DNA of 64,000 bases from Paguma larvata (Eukaryota > Chordata > Mammalia > Carnivora > Viverridae), in contig CM057826.1 of assembly GCA_030068075.1 (NCBI GenBank), forward strand, positions 73,319,312 through 73,383,311, given 5' to 3'. Positions within the stretch are counted from its first letter, which is position 1, and the number at the start of each line of letters is the position of its first letter. A program made the translations under genes and the position numbers. The notes under the pieces are model-generated. The model saw only the letters and a program-made list of their open reading frames with translations, was not told the DNA's origin and ran no database searches. Below are positions 34,353-45,765 of the stretch, piece by piece.

Positions 34353-34372
34353 ATATAAGGATAAGGATCTGG

Positions 34373-34860
34373 ATATTGAGTTGCTACATAGTTGTGGTGC
34401 CACAATTTTAATCATTTAAACATAAAAAAAACTTAATGTGGTTTGCCTTTCTTCAGTATTTAGGAAATAACTGATAAATTTATTTTGAAAGAGGAGAAAA
34501 TGTATTTGTAAACAATAATCATAATTTTTCATTTGCTTATTTTGACAAGATTTTAGAATATAGTTTTATGCCTGTTTTACTGATGAGAATAGTAAAGCCT
34601 ATCTAGACTGTATAAAAACTCACTAAAATGGAGTTGGGAGGTTTCAGCAAGGGGAACCCTCATGCCCTACCACTTATGATCCATTGCAGACCCAACAGGA
34701 AGAGAGAAACTTGACTTTCCAAAACCTTGACCTTGCACATGGACACCATTCTATTCCTCCAGTGGAGGAAGAAACACTTTTCTCATCCCTTCCAGGCAAC
34801 AGCTCAGCCAATAAAAAGCCACCACATTTGTACCTCCCAGTTTCCTCCAATGGACTTAAT
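34373..34860. other. Unassigned DNA, possibly old LTR
   Basis: The part from 34640 ('gcaaggggaaccctcatgcc') and the text after the SINE at 35067 ('cccttttatccttaaaaagc', 'gttccccagcttatttgtcc') have the composition of an LTR split by that SINE. No ends or target duplication were identified. Confidence 0.3.
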
Positions 34861-35066
34861 TTTTAGTTTAATGTTTACTTATTTATTTATTTGTGAGAGA
34901 GAGAGCACGAGCAGGGGAGGGGCAGAGAGAAAAAGAGGGAAACATAGAATCTGAAGCAGGCTCCAAGCTCTGGGCTGTCCAGGTCAGAGACTGATGTGGG
35001 GATCAAAGTGTGAGATCATGATCTGAGCTGAAATCACTTAACCAACTGAGCCACTCAGGTATCCCC
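34861..35066 (-). mobile_element. CAN-SINE, antisense
   Basis: 'tttaatgtttacttatttat', (GA)n with 'gcaggggaggggcagagaga', 'gaagcaggctccaagctctg', 'gagatcatgatctgagctga' and 'gagccactcaggtatcccc'. Target duplication not clear. Confidence 0.93.
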
Positions 35067-35799
35067 AACGAACATAGTTCTTAACAGCCCTTCCAGCTTA
35101 CCCCTTTTATCCTTAAAAAGCATACCTCTTCTTTGTTCCCCAGCTTATTTGTCCCAGATTACAAATCTCTGTTATTCCTAAATGAACACTTTTTTTTTTT
35201 TGGCTGGTAAAATAACTGACAGTTTTCTGTATTTAGGGTTTAAAGTTAACAACTGTCATCTGTACTTGATGATTTATAGTGTTAAGTATACAGCCAATAT
35301 TCAAATTCAGATATTTTGGTGTGTTTTCTCAGGACTCACTTAACACTACTTGCAGATAGTTATAAACATACTCAAGCAATCTTAATCAACATTCCTGTTG
35401 AGGTTTTTTAAAGACCACAATAAACTTACCCTAGTATTTAATTGGCAAGAATAACATCTGTAAAGACTTCAGATAGAAAGTATCAAGAGGTAAGGACTTG
35501 TCCTACTGCATAATAAAATACTATTAGATCAATGGAAATATACAAAAATAAATACAAATATATATGAATTATAAATACAAATATATATATATATGTGAAT
35601 ATATATATGTATGTGTGTTTACGCATATTTATTGTGTCTATTTTTATATCCCCCGCCAACCTATTTATAAAACCAGGAGTTCTCAGTGGCACCTCCAGTT
35701 CTAATCCATGACTGAAGATTTCCATTCAGTTTTTCTCTTTTTGCATTTGAAACACTTATCAAACAGTAAGAAACTTGCTCTCCTACATAAAATATAGAG
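35067..35799. other. Unassigned DNA with TA-rich stretch
   Basis: (TA)n-type sequence at 35538-35612; otherwise nothing recognised. Confidence 0.4.
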
Positions 35800-36625
35800 A
35801 GAGATGCCTAGATACAATGATACATCTGTGGAAATGAGCACACCTAGGTTACACTGTAAATATTGTTTTCAACTGTATGAATCTGGTGCTTTTTGGAGGA
35901 ATGGCTAATTTCAGGCAGAAGTAGGGAAAATACAAGATGAGGCCAAAACACCTTATTGCCAGAAAAGTAAGGAAAGGCTTTAAAAAAATAATAGGGACAT
36001 ATTAAAGTGAGCAGAATCTATTTAGAGGGACACATTGGGGCAATCCTGGCCAAATCGGAGACAATTTGAACATCAAAAGAGATCAAGTTAGCTATATATT
36101 TTAACCCACTGAATCAAATAATAATCCACGAATCCCCATAGATATAAACAGGTGAATAAAAAAAAACTAGTAGAAGTCTAAACTCTCTTATCTTTAATAC
36201 TAACTAATCAAATTGTGTGGTTAAAAAAAATCTTCAATGTCTGCCAAAACTAGTGGGAAGAATATTGATTCTGAAGAGGATAGTGTGAACTCCAAGTTCC
36301 TCTTCACAAATTAATTTTCAATTGTGGAGGAAAATTGGTACTAAGTGAAGGATTTGGCCAAGATTTCCTTATCCAAGAATCAGAGTTACCATCAGCAACA
36401 ATAATGAAGCAATATTGTGTCTCCTAATATGATGCACTAAGAGATGCATCACTTCTGTGTCATTAATGATAAAATGAATTACCTAACTCTAAGCATGGGG
36501 AAATATCAATCTAACCCAAGTTGTTGGACAATATACACAACACCTAGCCTATATACTTTTCAAAAATATTAAAGCTAAAAACAAAGAAAAGTTGAGGAAA
36601 TATTCCTAGTAAATAATATGACTAT
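35800..36625 (+). mobile_element. Old L1 3' UTR fragment
   Basis: 'ggggcaatcctggccaaatc', 'acaatttgaacatcaaaaga gatcaag', 'cccactgaatcaaataataa', 'atacttttcaaaaatattaa' and 'caaagaaaagttgaggaaat' are in the order of the L1M/L1ME-type 3' UTR. It is independent of the copy at 24.7-26.2 kb. Confidence 0.6.
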
Positions 36626-36639
36626 TGAAAAACATGACT

Positions 36640-37066
36640 ATCATATTAAATGATTTAATATGATTACTAAAGAAGAATAGTCACTACTGATAAAGCTAAT
36701 TAGCATATTGAGATCCACAAAATGGAGGCTGCCTCTCTTGCCTACTCACACCCCAAATCTAATCCTACAGACCTGCATGTATGGGAAACTCTTGTCAAGG
36801 AATCCGTATGGATTCCAAGGAATAACATATCCAAGGAATAACATGTACTCATCACAATCTGTCGACTCAGCTTTAACTAGATTACCTTACCCTAGAAAAT
36901 AGGACCTCCTCCCAATCATGCCCTGTTTCTGTATGCCTCTTCTAACACTATAAAACTCATTGTTGACCCAAGTTCCTTGAAAACAATGCTTCAATTCATT
37001 AATTGCTTTCTTCGGAATAAAGGACATCAAAGTCATTACTAAATTGTATTATTTTTGTCATTGGAC
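36640..37066 (+). mobile_element. ERV LTR with adjoining leader
   Basis: Contains a TATA-like 'actataaaactc' at about 36948, an AATAAA in 'cggaataaaggacatc' (about 37014) and ends 'tgtcattggaca'. It is followed at once by 'gtttttggcgatgagatggg acc', which resembles an ERV primer-binding/leader segment (TTTGGCGAC...-like). This arrangement fits a 5' LTR in sense orientation. The left edge and family are not fixed. Confidence 0.5.
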
Positions 37067-38161
37067 AGTTTTTGGCGATGAGATGGGACCTAAAGACAGC
37101 TTCTTAAGTTTCTGAGCACAGCTCCCAGATACAGGTCAATGTACCTACATAGGCATTCTGGCTTACTCCCTCTTTAGCCCCTCTCTGGGATCTCTGGTAA
37201 GCTTCTCTTGGATTGAGTTCCACTTATTTTGTGCTCTGAGTTCTTGAGTTGTTGGTTGTTGTTGTTGTTGTTGTTGTTGTTTTAATCCTTCTATGTGGAA
37301 AACTCAGGGGTGTGAGAGACTCCAGATATCCGAAGAGTGGATACTGGGATGTGAGAGACTCCAGATTTCCATGGTGAAACATATAGGTTTCATCAACTGT
37401 GCAAAGGCAGCCAAAAATATTAAGTCTGATGGAATTAGGAAGGATTATTTCAAGAGAAAAGTATAGGTGCCCTTTAGTCTAAGAAACAAGATGACAGTTA
37501 TGAGAGGACTCGTCAATGCCACAGCAAAAATAGCTAGGGCACTTGGGGAAATAAATTAAGACAAGAAAATCATACTGTTTTTGATGAATGGCCTATCAGA
37601 ATCTAAATAGGCACTAGTCAGACTATTAACAGCCATTAGGGTGTTCACCACTATAAAGAAATTCTCTCATGAACACATTAAGATATCTATGGCTAGTGGA
37701 AATCTCAAAAGACAAAGTCACAAAATTGGTGGGCATGGGTTGAGCTCTTAAACCTTAGCTCATTTTCTAGCTAAGACTCCCATGTTAGGTAGGATAAGTT
37801 AGTCACAGAACAGGTTAAATTGACAGTAGTTCACTCACTAATCTCAAGAACATTTCTGCATAACAAGTATACTGTAAAACACTACAAAATTCTCAACTCT
37901 CCAGCACATGTCCATTAGGTATTATTTTGGCTCTGAGAGACCCAGTGCTTAGCTGAAGAAATGGGATCTTCAAGTTTCAGAGAATTGAGCTCTCTACAAT
38001 CCAGCACATCTGCTTATTTTATGTCTAAGGACTCTGGTCCAAAAAGCTGTAATATTTACAAAAATGGCAAAATCTTACAAAGACAACCTAGAATTTCAAT
38101 AGCCATGATGGGTAATATTCCATTATAAAAGATCATTCATTTAATTAGTGCACTTGAAACT
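37067..38161 (+). mobile_element. Probable ERV leader/internal remnant
   Basis: Follows the LTR and leader motif directly. Contains a TTG microsatellite (37252-37281) and two exact 17-bp copies of TGTGAGAGACTCCAGAT (37311-37327, 37350-37366). No retroviral reading frame survives. Assigned by position only. Confidence 0.35.
37249..37282. repeat. (TTG)n microsatellite
   Basis: About 10 GTT/TTG units with one interruption near the start. Confidence 0.95.
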
Positions 38162-38390
38162 AAGGGTCCCCACTGGTTAATATTCAACTCTTGATTTCCA
38201 TTCAGGTCATGATCCTAGGGTCTTGAGATCAAGCTCCATGCTAGGTGTGGAATGTGCTTAAGATTTTCTGATTCTCTCTCTCTCTCTCTCTCTGCCCCTA
38301 TCCTCCTCCCCTGCTCATGTGTGCTCTTTCTCTCAAAAAAAAAAAAAAAAAACAAAAAACAAAAAACAAAAAACAAAAAAACCAAGGATT
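38162..38390 (+). mobile_element. CAN-SINE, variant middle, (CAAAAAA)n tail
   Basis: Diverged head, 'caggtcatgatcctagggtc ttgagatcaag', 'aatgtgcttaagattttctg' and (CT)n. The A tail has grown into 19 A plus four CAAAAAA-type units. Confidence 0.87.
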
Positions 38391-39094
38391 TCCAAAGCAA
38401 CAAATAGAATGGAATACCAATTTTAACTAGTATGCAGAAGACTCCAAAAGCCTTCAAGATTCCAAAATAGATTCACTAAAACATTCATTGCAAAAGGCTA
38501 ATGAAAATGAAAGACACAAGGACCTTAAAAAAAAAAAGAAAAAAGAAAAAAGAAAAAAAATTGTCATGACTGACTCCTACTACTACCCTCTCTCTTTCTT
38601 TGCTTGGCTACTCATTCTACTAATCTTACATCTGAATTGCTCTCCACTCTGAAAACACACCAACACTACAAGTGAAGTCCACCTTAACAGTGGCCTTAAC
38701 AACGATAATCGCTCCAAGGCCAAAAACCTAAAATACCTGGGCCTCCTCCACTATATCCTCCCAGAGGTTCATCATCAAACACTGGTCCAGAAATCAGGAT
38801 CATTCTCAATCAACTAGGACACTGGAAACAAGATGGTCCTCAAAGGTTTTGTCAAATCTTTCCACAGCAACTCCAATGCCCCCTATCTGCCCTTGAAGGA
38901 AGGGCCCCCTGTATGGCACCCTTCTCAGGGTTAATACGGACCTAAGGCAGGGAGAGTGTTATCCAGTAAAATACTACCAGTTATTTCCTAAAACAGCAAA
39001 CGGCAAAATAAAATTAAAATTAATGGAAATCATTGTCAAAGTCTGGTAGATAATCAGGGCTATGATTTCTAATTCATTTTTTAATGAGTTTTTA
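38391..39094. other. Unassigned, possibly ERV internal
   Basis: Contains an AAAAAAG-type low-complexity run (38527-38561). From 38640 the sequence is C/A-rich and resembles decayed ERV coding DNA in style, but no motif can be named. Confidence 0.3.
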
Positions 39095-39165
39095 AAGGAT
39101 TTTTTTAAGATTATTTATTTATTTTGAAAGAGAAAGAAAGAGAGAGAGAGAATGAGAAAGGGAGG

Positions 39166-39199
<34 letters not shown>

Positions 39200-39325
39200 C
39201 CCAAGCAGGCTCCACACTGTCAGTGCAGAGTCTGACCCAGGATTTGAACTCACCAACTATCAGATCAAGACCTGAGACAAAATCAAGAGTGGGATGTTTA
39301 ACTTACTGAGTCACCTAAGTGCCCC
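39095..39325 (-). mobile_element. CAN-SINE, antisense, with long (GA)n
   Basis: 'aagattatttatttattttg', (GA)n runs at 39138-39196, 'caagcaggctccacactgtc', 'atcaagacctgagacaaaat' and 'gagtcacctaagtgcccc'. Confidence 0.92.
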
Positions 39326-40784
39326 TACAATTTCTACTTTAAATGCCCTTCACTTCGGAGACTGTAGATGGGATTCTGATAAAACTGGCAGAAGCCAACA
39401 AAAGGTGAGAATTCTTACCCAGGTCAGCTCTTCTGGTTCTCTGTAGCGCCCAGTCAACAAAAGAAGGTAAAATTAAATGTTGCCTCTTCATGTCCACATT
39501 CAAATTCTTGCAAATTTCATTTTGGGGTGCCCATTGTTGTTGATCCTTTCTCTCCCAGGGACAACTACTTTCTTCATGCTTATCTCTTTTTGTGTCCTGA
39601 GAACTTGGCTTGGTTTTCTGCCCGCCTTGGGCATACAGGTGGTCAGGTTTTTGTCTATGCAAGCATCTAAAAATATGGCTGGACAGAAATATGGGTTGCA
39701 CTCCATTTGTGCCTAAGGTCCTATGGACTGCTGCCAGCTCTCACAGGAGTGTCCAAGTATTTTTTTGGCTATCTTTGGAGGCAGATTTGGATCTTGGAAG
39801 AATAGTACCTTTTGCACCTTATTTGGGATACTTCTTTCATCCATGGGGTTGTTCAATACTGTCTCAAATAATTATTTGTACTGGCTAAAACCTGATGAGA
39901 TATTTGAAAGGATTTTTAAAGTAGCTCTATGGTCAGAAGTTGGCCAAATTGGAAGCTGATATTCAGAGCCTAATAGGAACTTTTTGTTTTAGGCTTTCTC
40001 TCTAAGCTAAATGAAACTATATACCCAGAGGGAAAGAAAACCATTCCAAAGATAAACAATTCTAAGTCTAGAATATAAGGATCTTGAAGATTCTCTCCCT
40101 GATCTTGAGAAGCAAACTTCAGATAATGCAGTTAAATGCCGGGGTCAGCTCTTTGATGTCATTCAGGCTGTACCCCAATTCTTGGAGCAATGAAAAACAA
40201 CCGTCTTTTTTTCTTTCTTTCTTTCTCTCATTTTTTCTCTCCCTCCCTTTCTCTCTCTCTTAACAAACTGAGTCTTACAAGAACAGGAAAAAGTCCAACT
40301 AATTTTTATCTATTCCCTAACCTAAACTCTTCATCTCAAAAGACTTGTAGGTATTCTGCATTTAGGAACCAAAAGTTCTTCTTAGAAGAACTGGAATTCT
40401 TTACTTATGCCTTTGAGATGTAAATATTCTCTGCGGTCCTCTCTAGGAACTCTTACGAAAGCCATGTCTTTGAAATGCAAACTTCAGGGTGGTAATTCTT
40501 ATTGAAGAGGGAAAAAATGGTTATTTGGAAACTAAGAGAATAAAAAAATCTTTCAAGTCTTCTACACAAATATTAGTAAAACTTAGAAGCCATCTGAACT
40601 GATAAACTTAACTTATGCCATCTTCCAGAAGCACATTTTGGATCCAACTATTCTTTTAAAAACTAGAGAATTTTGCTTTACCATGCTCATCTCACAGCTA
40701 AATTTTTAGAACAAAAGCTTCTAAGATCTCTGTATTTGTTTATATGTTTGTACATGTCTACATATGTCTACGGTACATGCTGGA
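39326..40784. other. Unassigned, possibly ERV internal
   Basis: Short overlapping frames on both strands between 39339 and 39959 (up to 120 codons on the minus strand), none with a recognisable retroviral motif such as a zinc knuckle or protease triad. A C/T-rich tract lies at 40200-40260. The position between LTR-like segments is the only argument for ERV origin. Confidence 0.3.
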
Positions 40785-41150
40785 TAGCCAGTTTGTGCAA
40801 GCATATCCTGAATTCTCATTAATTATCATTTTGGAAATGTAGAGATCAAGTCCTCTCTCTTTATTCCCAACAAGCAGAATTTGTAGGTATTGTCCAGCAT
40901 TCGAGGTCAGAGGCACTCCCAGATCAACTCCCCTGTTATGGAGACCTCTCTTGATCTTGGAAACACTGGCTGTGCAAGGAGGGGAAGGGTCACTGATACT
41001 TGCTAGACTAAGGTTCTATAAGAACATGCTGCACATAGATCACAGCACCAGATGCTTTGTGCAGTCAACCACTCCTGGACTCGCTGTACATGTATGTAAG
41101 TTCCTCAATAAACCTATGTCTCAATTGCTGTCTCCAGGTCTTTTTTTTTT
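40785..41150 (+). mobile_element. LTR-like segment
   Basis: 'aaggttctataagaacatgc' (TATA-like, about 41010) is followed about 90 bases later by 'cctcaataaacctatgtctc' with AATAAA, then 'tgctgtctccaggtc' before a T run. The spacing fits a promoter-R-polyA layout. Ends and target duplication not found. Confidence 0.4.
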
Positions 41151-41814
41151 TTTTTTTTGGCTTCTGTAGACCATCACCCACTCTAGTCTTAGAGTCAGCT
41201 GGGCTGTGGCTGCACAGTATGGGTGTTATAGATGTACGATATTTTTCTACCTTCAGATAGTATTGCCAAAATAAATTTTTAAAGAGCTCTATTTAATTGG
41301 CTTAAAGAAAATTAAACATTTATATAATCAAATGTACTCTCAGAAATATAAACAACGACTTAAAGGTTTTTCAAGTTCACATGACCTGGGATAATATTGA
41401 TAAATAAAAGCTAGTGCAAGTTAATTGGTTTAATTAAAATAGGAGGGCCTTTTGTTAGCATCATTAAATATAATACTTTTATTCTACCTAGATTTACAAA
41501 AACCCTAATAGGTTCATGTTATCTCTGTTACATAATTTGTCGGCAAGAAATATAACTTAACATGATGCTTAGTTATTTAATATCGTAAGAAATTTTTATG
41601 AGTAAATGTAATTATTATGAATGAGTAGATTAAATCTATGTAAGACAAGAGTTTATAAATGAACTTTTCAATAATAATTATACTTTGTGGTATGACCCCA
41701 TAAAAACATTTTCCAAAATCATTTGGTAAATTGAAACCTTAAAGTTATACTGAGATAAGGTAAATTATAGGTATTTATTGAATAGCTATGATGTGGATAA
41801 CAAAAACAAAAGAA
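41151..41814. other. Unassigned AT-rich DNA
   Basis: Nothing recognised. Confidence 0.35.
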
Positions 41815-42495
41815 ATGTAGACAAAAATTAAACTTCCTTACAATTTGCAGCCCACTGACCAACACCTGGGAGGGGCAGGAAGACCTTCCTCCCAAGTTAA
41901 TACTTTGCTAGAGGCAAAAGGTAACATTAGCTTGACATTAGCCTGACCTCCAGGATCCTGTAAATTTTCTTCAGCATGACAAAATCCCTTTGGAAACTTC
42001 CTTTATCTCTTCTTTCCTCTCCCAAGATATATGTTAGTAACAATCATCCTGGCCCAGTGATATACATCTGAAGGGTCTCCTGAAATAACTTTGTCTTGAC
42101 TAAGAACAAACTGAGAGGAGAGGGGGTGTGGGAGGGGGGAGAGTGGGTGACAGGCACAGAGGAGGGCACTTGTTGGGATGAGCCCTGGGTGTTATATGGA
42201 AAGCAATTTGACAATAAATTAAAAAAAAAAAACTAACATTGTCTTAACAGCAGTTAGCTCCTCAAGGTCCTGGAAGCCATACTCCCAAATTCCTTAGAGA
42301 CTTGAACAGCTATCCCTAACTCCTACCAACTACAGAGTATATAATCAGTCACTCCTCAAATCTCACAATCCCAGGGAAGCTCTTTCTGCCCCCAGGTCCT
42401 GTCATCATGCTTTAATAAAACCACCTTTTTTGCACCAAAAGGATCTCAACAATTCTTTCTTGATGGTACGTTCTCGGATCCCACCTCTCATCATA
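41815..42495 (+). mobile_element. ERV LTR split by an L1 fragment
   Basis: 'ctgaccaacacctgggaggg' at the left, 'agagtatataatcagtcact' (TATA box region), 'catgctttaataaaaccacc' (AATAAA) and 'ggatctcaacaattctttct tgatgg' at the right are typical of a class I-type LTR 3' half. An L1 3' fragment (42101-42230) interrupts it. Exact LTR ends are not fixed. Confidence 0.6.
42101..42230 (+). mobile_element. 5'-truncated carnivore L1, 3' terminal ~130 bp
   Basis: 'taagaacaaactgagaggag', 'gagggcacttgttgggatga gccctgggtgttatatggaa' and 'caatttgacaataaatt' followed by a poly-A. Target-site duplication at 42086-42100 and 42234-42248 (13 of 15 matching). The insertion splits the surrounding LTR. Confidence 0.9.
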
Positions 42496-42992
42496 TCTTT
42501 TAGATCATTTTCAAGTAAGATAAAACACCAAAACACTAATTACTGAACACTGGATCATCCATTTTTGGCTGTCTTTTACACAAGAACTAAAGCTATTTGG
42601 GTCTTCTAATAAACATGTTTTGTGCCACATTGAGGAAGAATAACTTTTACAAGTTGTGGAATGTATTTATAAATCTGCCAGTCCACAATCGCTTAATAAT
42701 AAGGATGAAAGGAAACAATTGTACATGAAAATTAAGTAAGGAAAGTAAAATGATCATTTTCCAGAATGAGAAAGAGGAACACAGGACAACATCTGAATAG
42801 ACAAAAAATATGTAGAATGTTTGTGGAGTTTTATGTGTGGTCTAGGGAGCTAAGGTTGGAATGAGTTTATTTAAAATTTTTAATAAATGAGCTTTAATGT
42901 CAAAGTACAGTGATACAAAATTAGAATTTGCTTTTCTGAGGACACAGTTTCTTAGATTATTGGTCATTCTTAATAAGTAATTGTAAATGGAA
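42496..42992. other. Unassigned DNA
   Basis: AT-rich, nothing recognised. Confidence 0.35.
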
Positions 42993-43013
42993 GTTTTTCT
43001 TTATCTCTTTAAG

Positions 43014-43230
43014 TTTACTTGAGAGAGAGAGAGTGTGTGTGTGAGTGTACATGTGCACGCACACACACAAACAGGGGAGGGGCAGAGAGAGAAAGGGACA
43101 AAGAGAATCCCAAGCAGGATCTCCACTTGCAGAGCCCAAATCAGGGCTCCATCTAGTGAACTGTGAGATCATGACCTGAGTCAAAATCAAGAGTCAGACC
43201 TTTAACTGACTGAGCCACTCAACCATGCTG
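43014..43230 (-). mobile_element. CAN-SINE, antisense
   Basis: (GA)n then (GT)n and (CA)n, 'acaggggaggggcagagaga', 'gagatcatgacctgagtcaa', 'gactgagccactcaaccatg'. Imperfect target-site duplication at 42993-43013 and 43231-43250 (gtttttcttta[tc]ctctt(t)aag). Confidence 0.93.
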
Positions 43231-43250
43231 GTTTTTCTTTACCTCTTAAG

Positions 43251-45544
43251 TCAGTTGCTTGGACAGCAACGATTTTGTCTTTTACCAAAACAGTTTATTT
43301 TTCTCTATGTTGTCTTTATCAGGTCTTTGATTACTTAAGAAAATCCAGTCTTCTTAGTATTAAAAGAGCTAAATTTTGTTTACAGCTATGTAACCTTGTG
43401 CATTTGCCTTTAACATGTTCCATTGTCACTGTGGTTGAATAGATAATTACATATTATTTCATAGTGATCTGTGGTCCTATTTAATCAAATGTTTAAATCC
43501 TCTGACATTTTCTCAAAAACAAATTCTAAGTGGAGTCTCGTTGTCCTCAAAGTAGCTTTGAGATTTCCTAGAGGATCTGTCAAAAATTTCAAAGGATTTG
43601 TCTTGAACCTCATAAAGGAGAGATGTCAAACTAATTAGGTTTATTTGGTATGTTGAATTACATGAAAAGCACTGTCAAATAGGTGATGATAAACCTTCTT
43701 AGATTATATGACAAACATAGGGATCTATGTTACTAATCTGAGTATTCCAGAAATTGTTTGAAGTTCATAGAAATCTGTCAGGTTTTGTTGCCCAGTTATT
43801 ATCTTAAATTGTGGTATGCTGCCAAAATATTTACATTTTTTCATTAAATAAATTCTCATCAGATCTTTAACCATTGGCATTTTTCAGGTCTTTTATCATT
43901 TATAGATAGCTGTAGTTTTACTCTGATGGTTTTGCAAAAGTGAGATTCATGGAAAGGACCCTACCAAGTACTCTTGACCACTAACAAGGCTGCTAAATTA
44001 CAAAGTATCAAAACCTGAGTGCAAATCACATAACCAAAGAAGGTTCCATATGACATCTGGTCCTGTGCAGATGGAGACCTCAAAACCAAACTGACTGTGA
44101 AGAGAAGTAGCTGACATCAAGGTAGATTCCTTCTCCTAGGATGTCAAAGAATGTTTCTTTCCCTTCTTCTTTCTCTGTCTGACCATCTTTTCTTTAATCA
44201 TATAGACCACAAAAGTCTCTATGATTCTTTTGTCTACACAGGGGCTTGCCCTGTTCTGGAAAGATAATTTCATTGTCAACATTTCTCAGTCCATTACAAA
44301 GGTGGGTAAATTAATCTCCAACTGACTGTTAGATTTGCTAAGATGATGATGATCCTATAGGTCTTCCGACCTGGCATAAACTTCTCTCTGATTTCTAATA
44401 CCTCATTCTCTCTGAAACAAGCTCAATGGATAAACACTTCTGGAGAAGTGGGGATAGTCATATGAAATACATAAAGGAGCCACTTGACCTAAGGTGGTCT
44501 TTCTTATATCTATTTGGTTTAAAGTTGGCTTGGATCGAAGTGAGCGTAGCTTTGGAGTACCCTCCAAGTGTTGGGTATTATTCTGGTTATAGTCATTCTA
44601 AAGTCTCTTTGATGTTTTCTGAAAACTGCAATTGCATGCTTGCAGCCACTAGTGACCAAATCATTTCCCTTTGTCTAGAAGGCCAAAAATGGAATGAAGA
44701 AAACAGCCAACTCAAGCACCCAGATTTCAATATAATAACTTGTGGATTCCAGGCAGAGATCCTATCTGACTCCAACATGAACAAGAAGCAGTAGCAGAGA
44801 GCAGCACTAATGCCTTAACTCTAAGTGGCACTTAATACCTTCACTCTCAATATAACTGAGAGTATTGATCAAAAGGAGATAATTGACAAAGTTAAAATAA
44901 TGAGCATTTGCTTTATCTTAATAATTGCTAAAAGATTGCTTTTCCAGTAGGCCTATATCAATCTGTTTTTAGAAGTTCTGCAGTTTTAAGTCACCACTGA
45001 CAAATGACACATTTTTTCAAATATCTGCCAATTCAACAGTATGTCTATATTCCTTTTGGAAGGTAAAATGGGTAAAATAGACTGAAGGCACAGCATGAAA
45101 TATCATTCAAAGGTTGAAGGAAATGGTTTAGAGTTAGAGAAAGCAACATGGATGTATATCCATAGGATGGTGAATATTGAAAAAAAATAAGACACATTAT
45201 GAGGTTTCCGATAGTATATTTTGCAAATACTACTTTTGAAGAAAATAGTTATGCCAATTTTGCACAAAAAAAGTATTCATACAATGCATTAAACTACCTC
45301 CCTGTGTGAGTGCAGAATAGGAGACTGGTCTGGAGAAATAGATTCAAAAGTTATTCCACATATTATGCTAACTCTTAAACGGTAAGTACTGGCATTTTTG
45401 TTTTTTACTGCATTCAGACCAGGTTTTTTCCTGTAAAAAGGCAACTGAAGCTTTTCAAAATAGTGATCCTATCCCCCAAGTTTCCTCTCTCTGCCCACAG
45501 ATTAATACATTATTTAATGGTATTTTGAATTAAAAAGAGTTTTA
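43251..45544. other. Unassigned, possible ERV internal remnant
   Basis: The region from about 43980 to 44800 is less AT-rich and holds the longest plus-strand frame here (44426-44794, 122 codons from its first Met). That frame shows no domain, signal peptide or retroviral motif that I can name. A decayed ERV 3' region is possible given the LTRs upstream, but this is inference. Confidence 0.3.
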
Positions 45545-45765
45545 CATTATGTTCCAGGCTTTATTCTAATTACTTTGAGAATGCTGACTCAATTAATCTT
45601 CATCACAACACTTGGGATAAGTTTTATCATTATCCCCACTGTATAGATGAAGAAATCTACTCGCAGAGAGACTGAGTAACTTCCCTGATGTCCTGGCATT
45701 ACTCATTGGTGGTGCTTACATATAAGCCTAAGCAATCTGGTCACAGGATCTGCATGTGGACCATC
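45545..45765 (-). mobile_element. MIR-family SINE relic, antisense
   Basis: 'tcttcatcacaacacttggg', 'attatccccactgtatagat gaagaaa' and 'gagactgagtaacttccctg' follow the reverse-complement MIR order. Confidence 0.78.

Noticed and set aside
39339..39701. 120-codon minus-strand frame as a possible gag-like protein
   Set aside because: No zinc knuckle or other retroviral motif, and it lies opposite to the flanking LTR orientation.
44426..44794. 122-codon plus-strand frame as a possible gene
   Set aside because: No domain, signal or splice evidence; more likely a chance frame in possible ERV remnant sequence.
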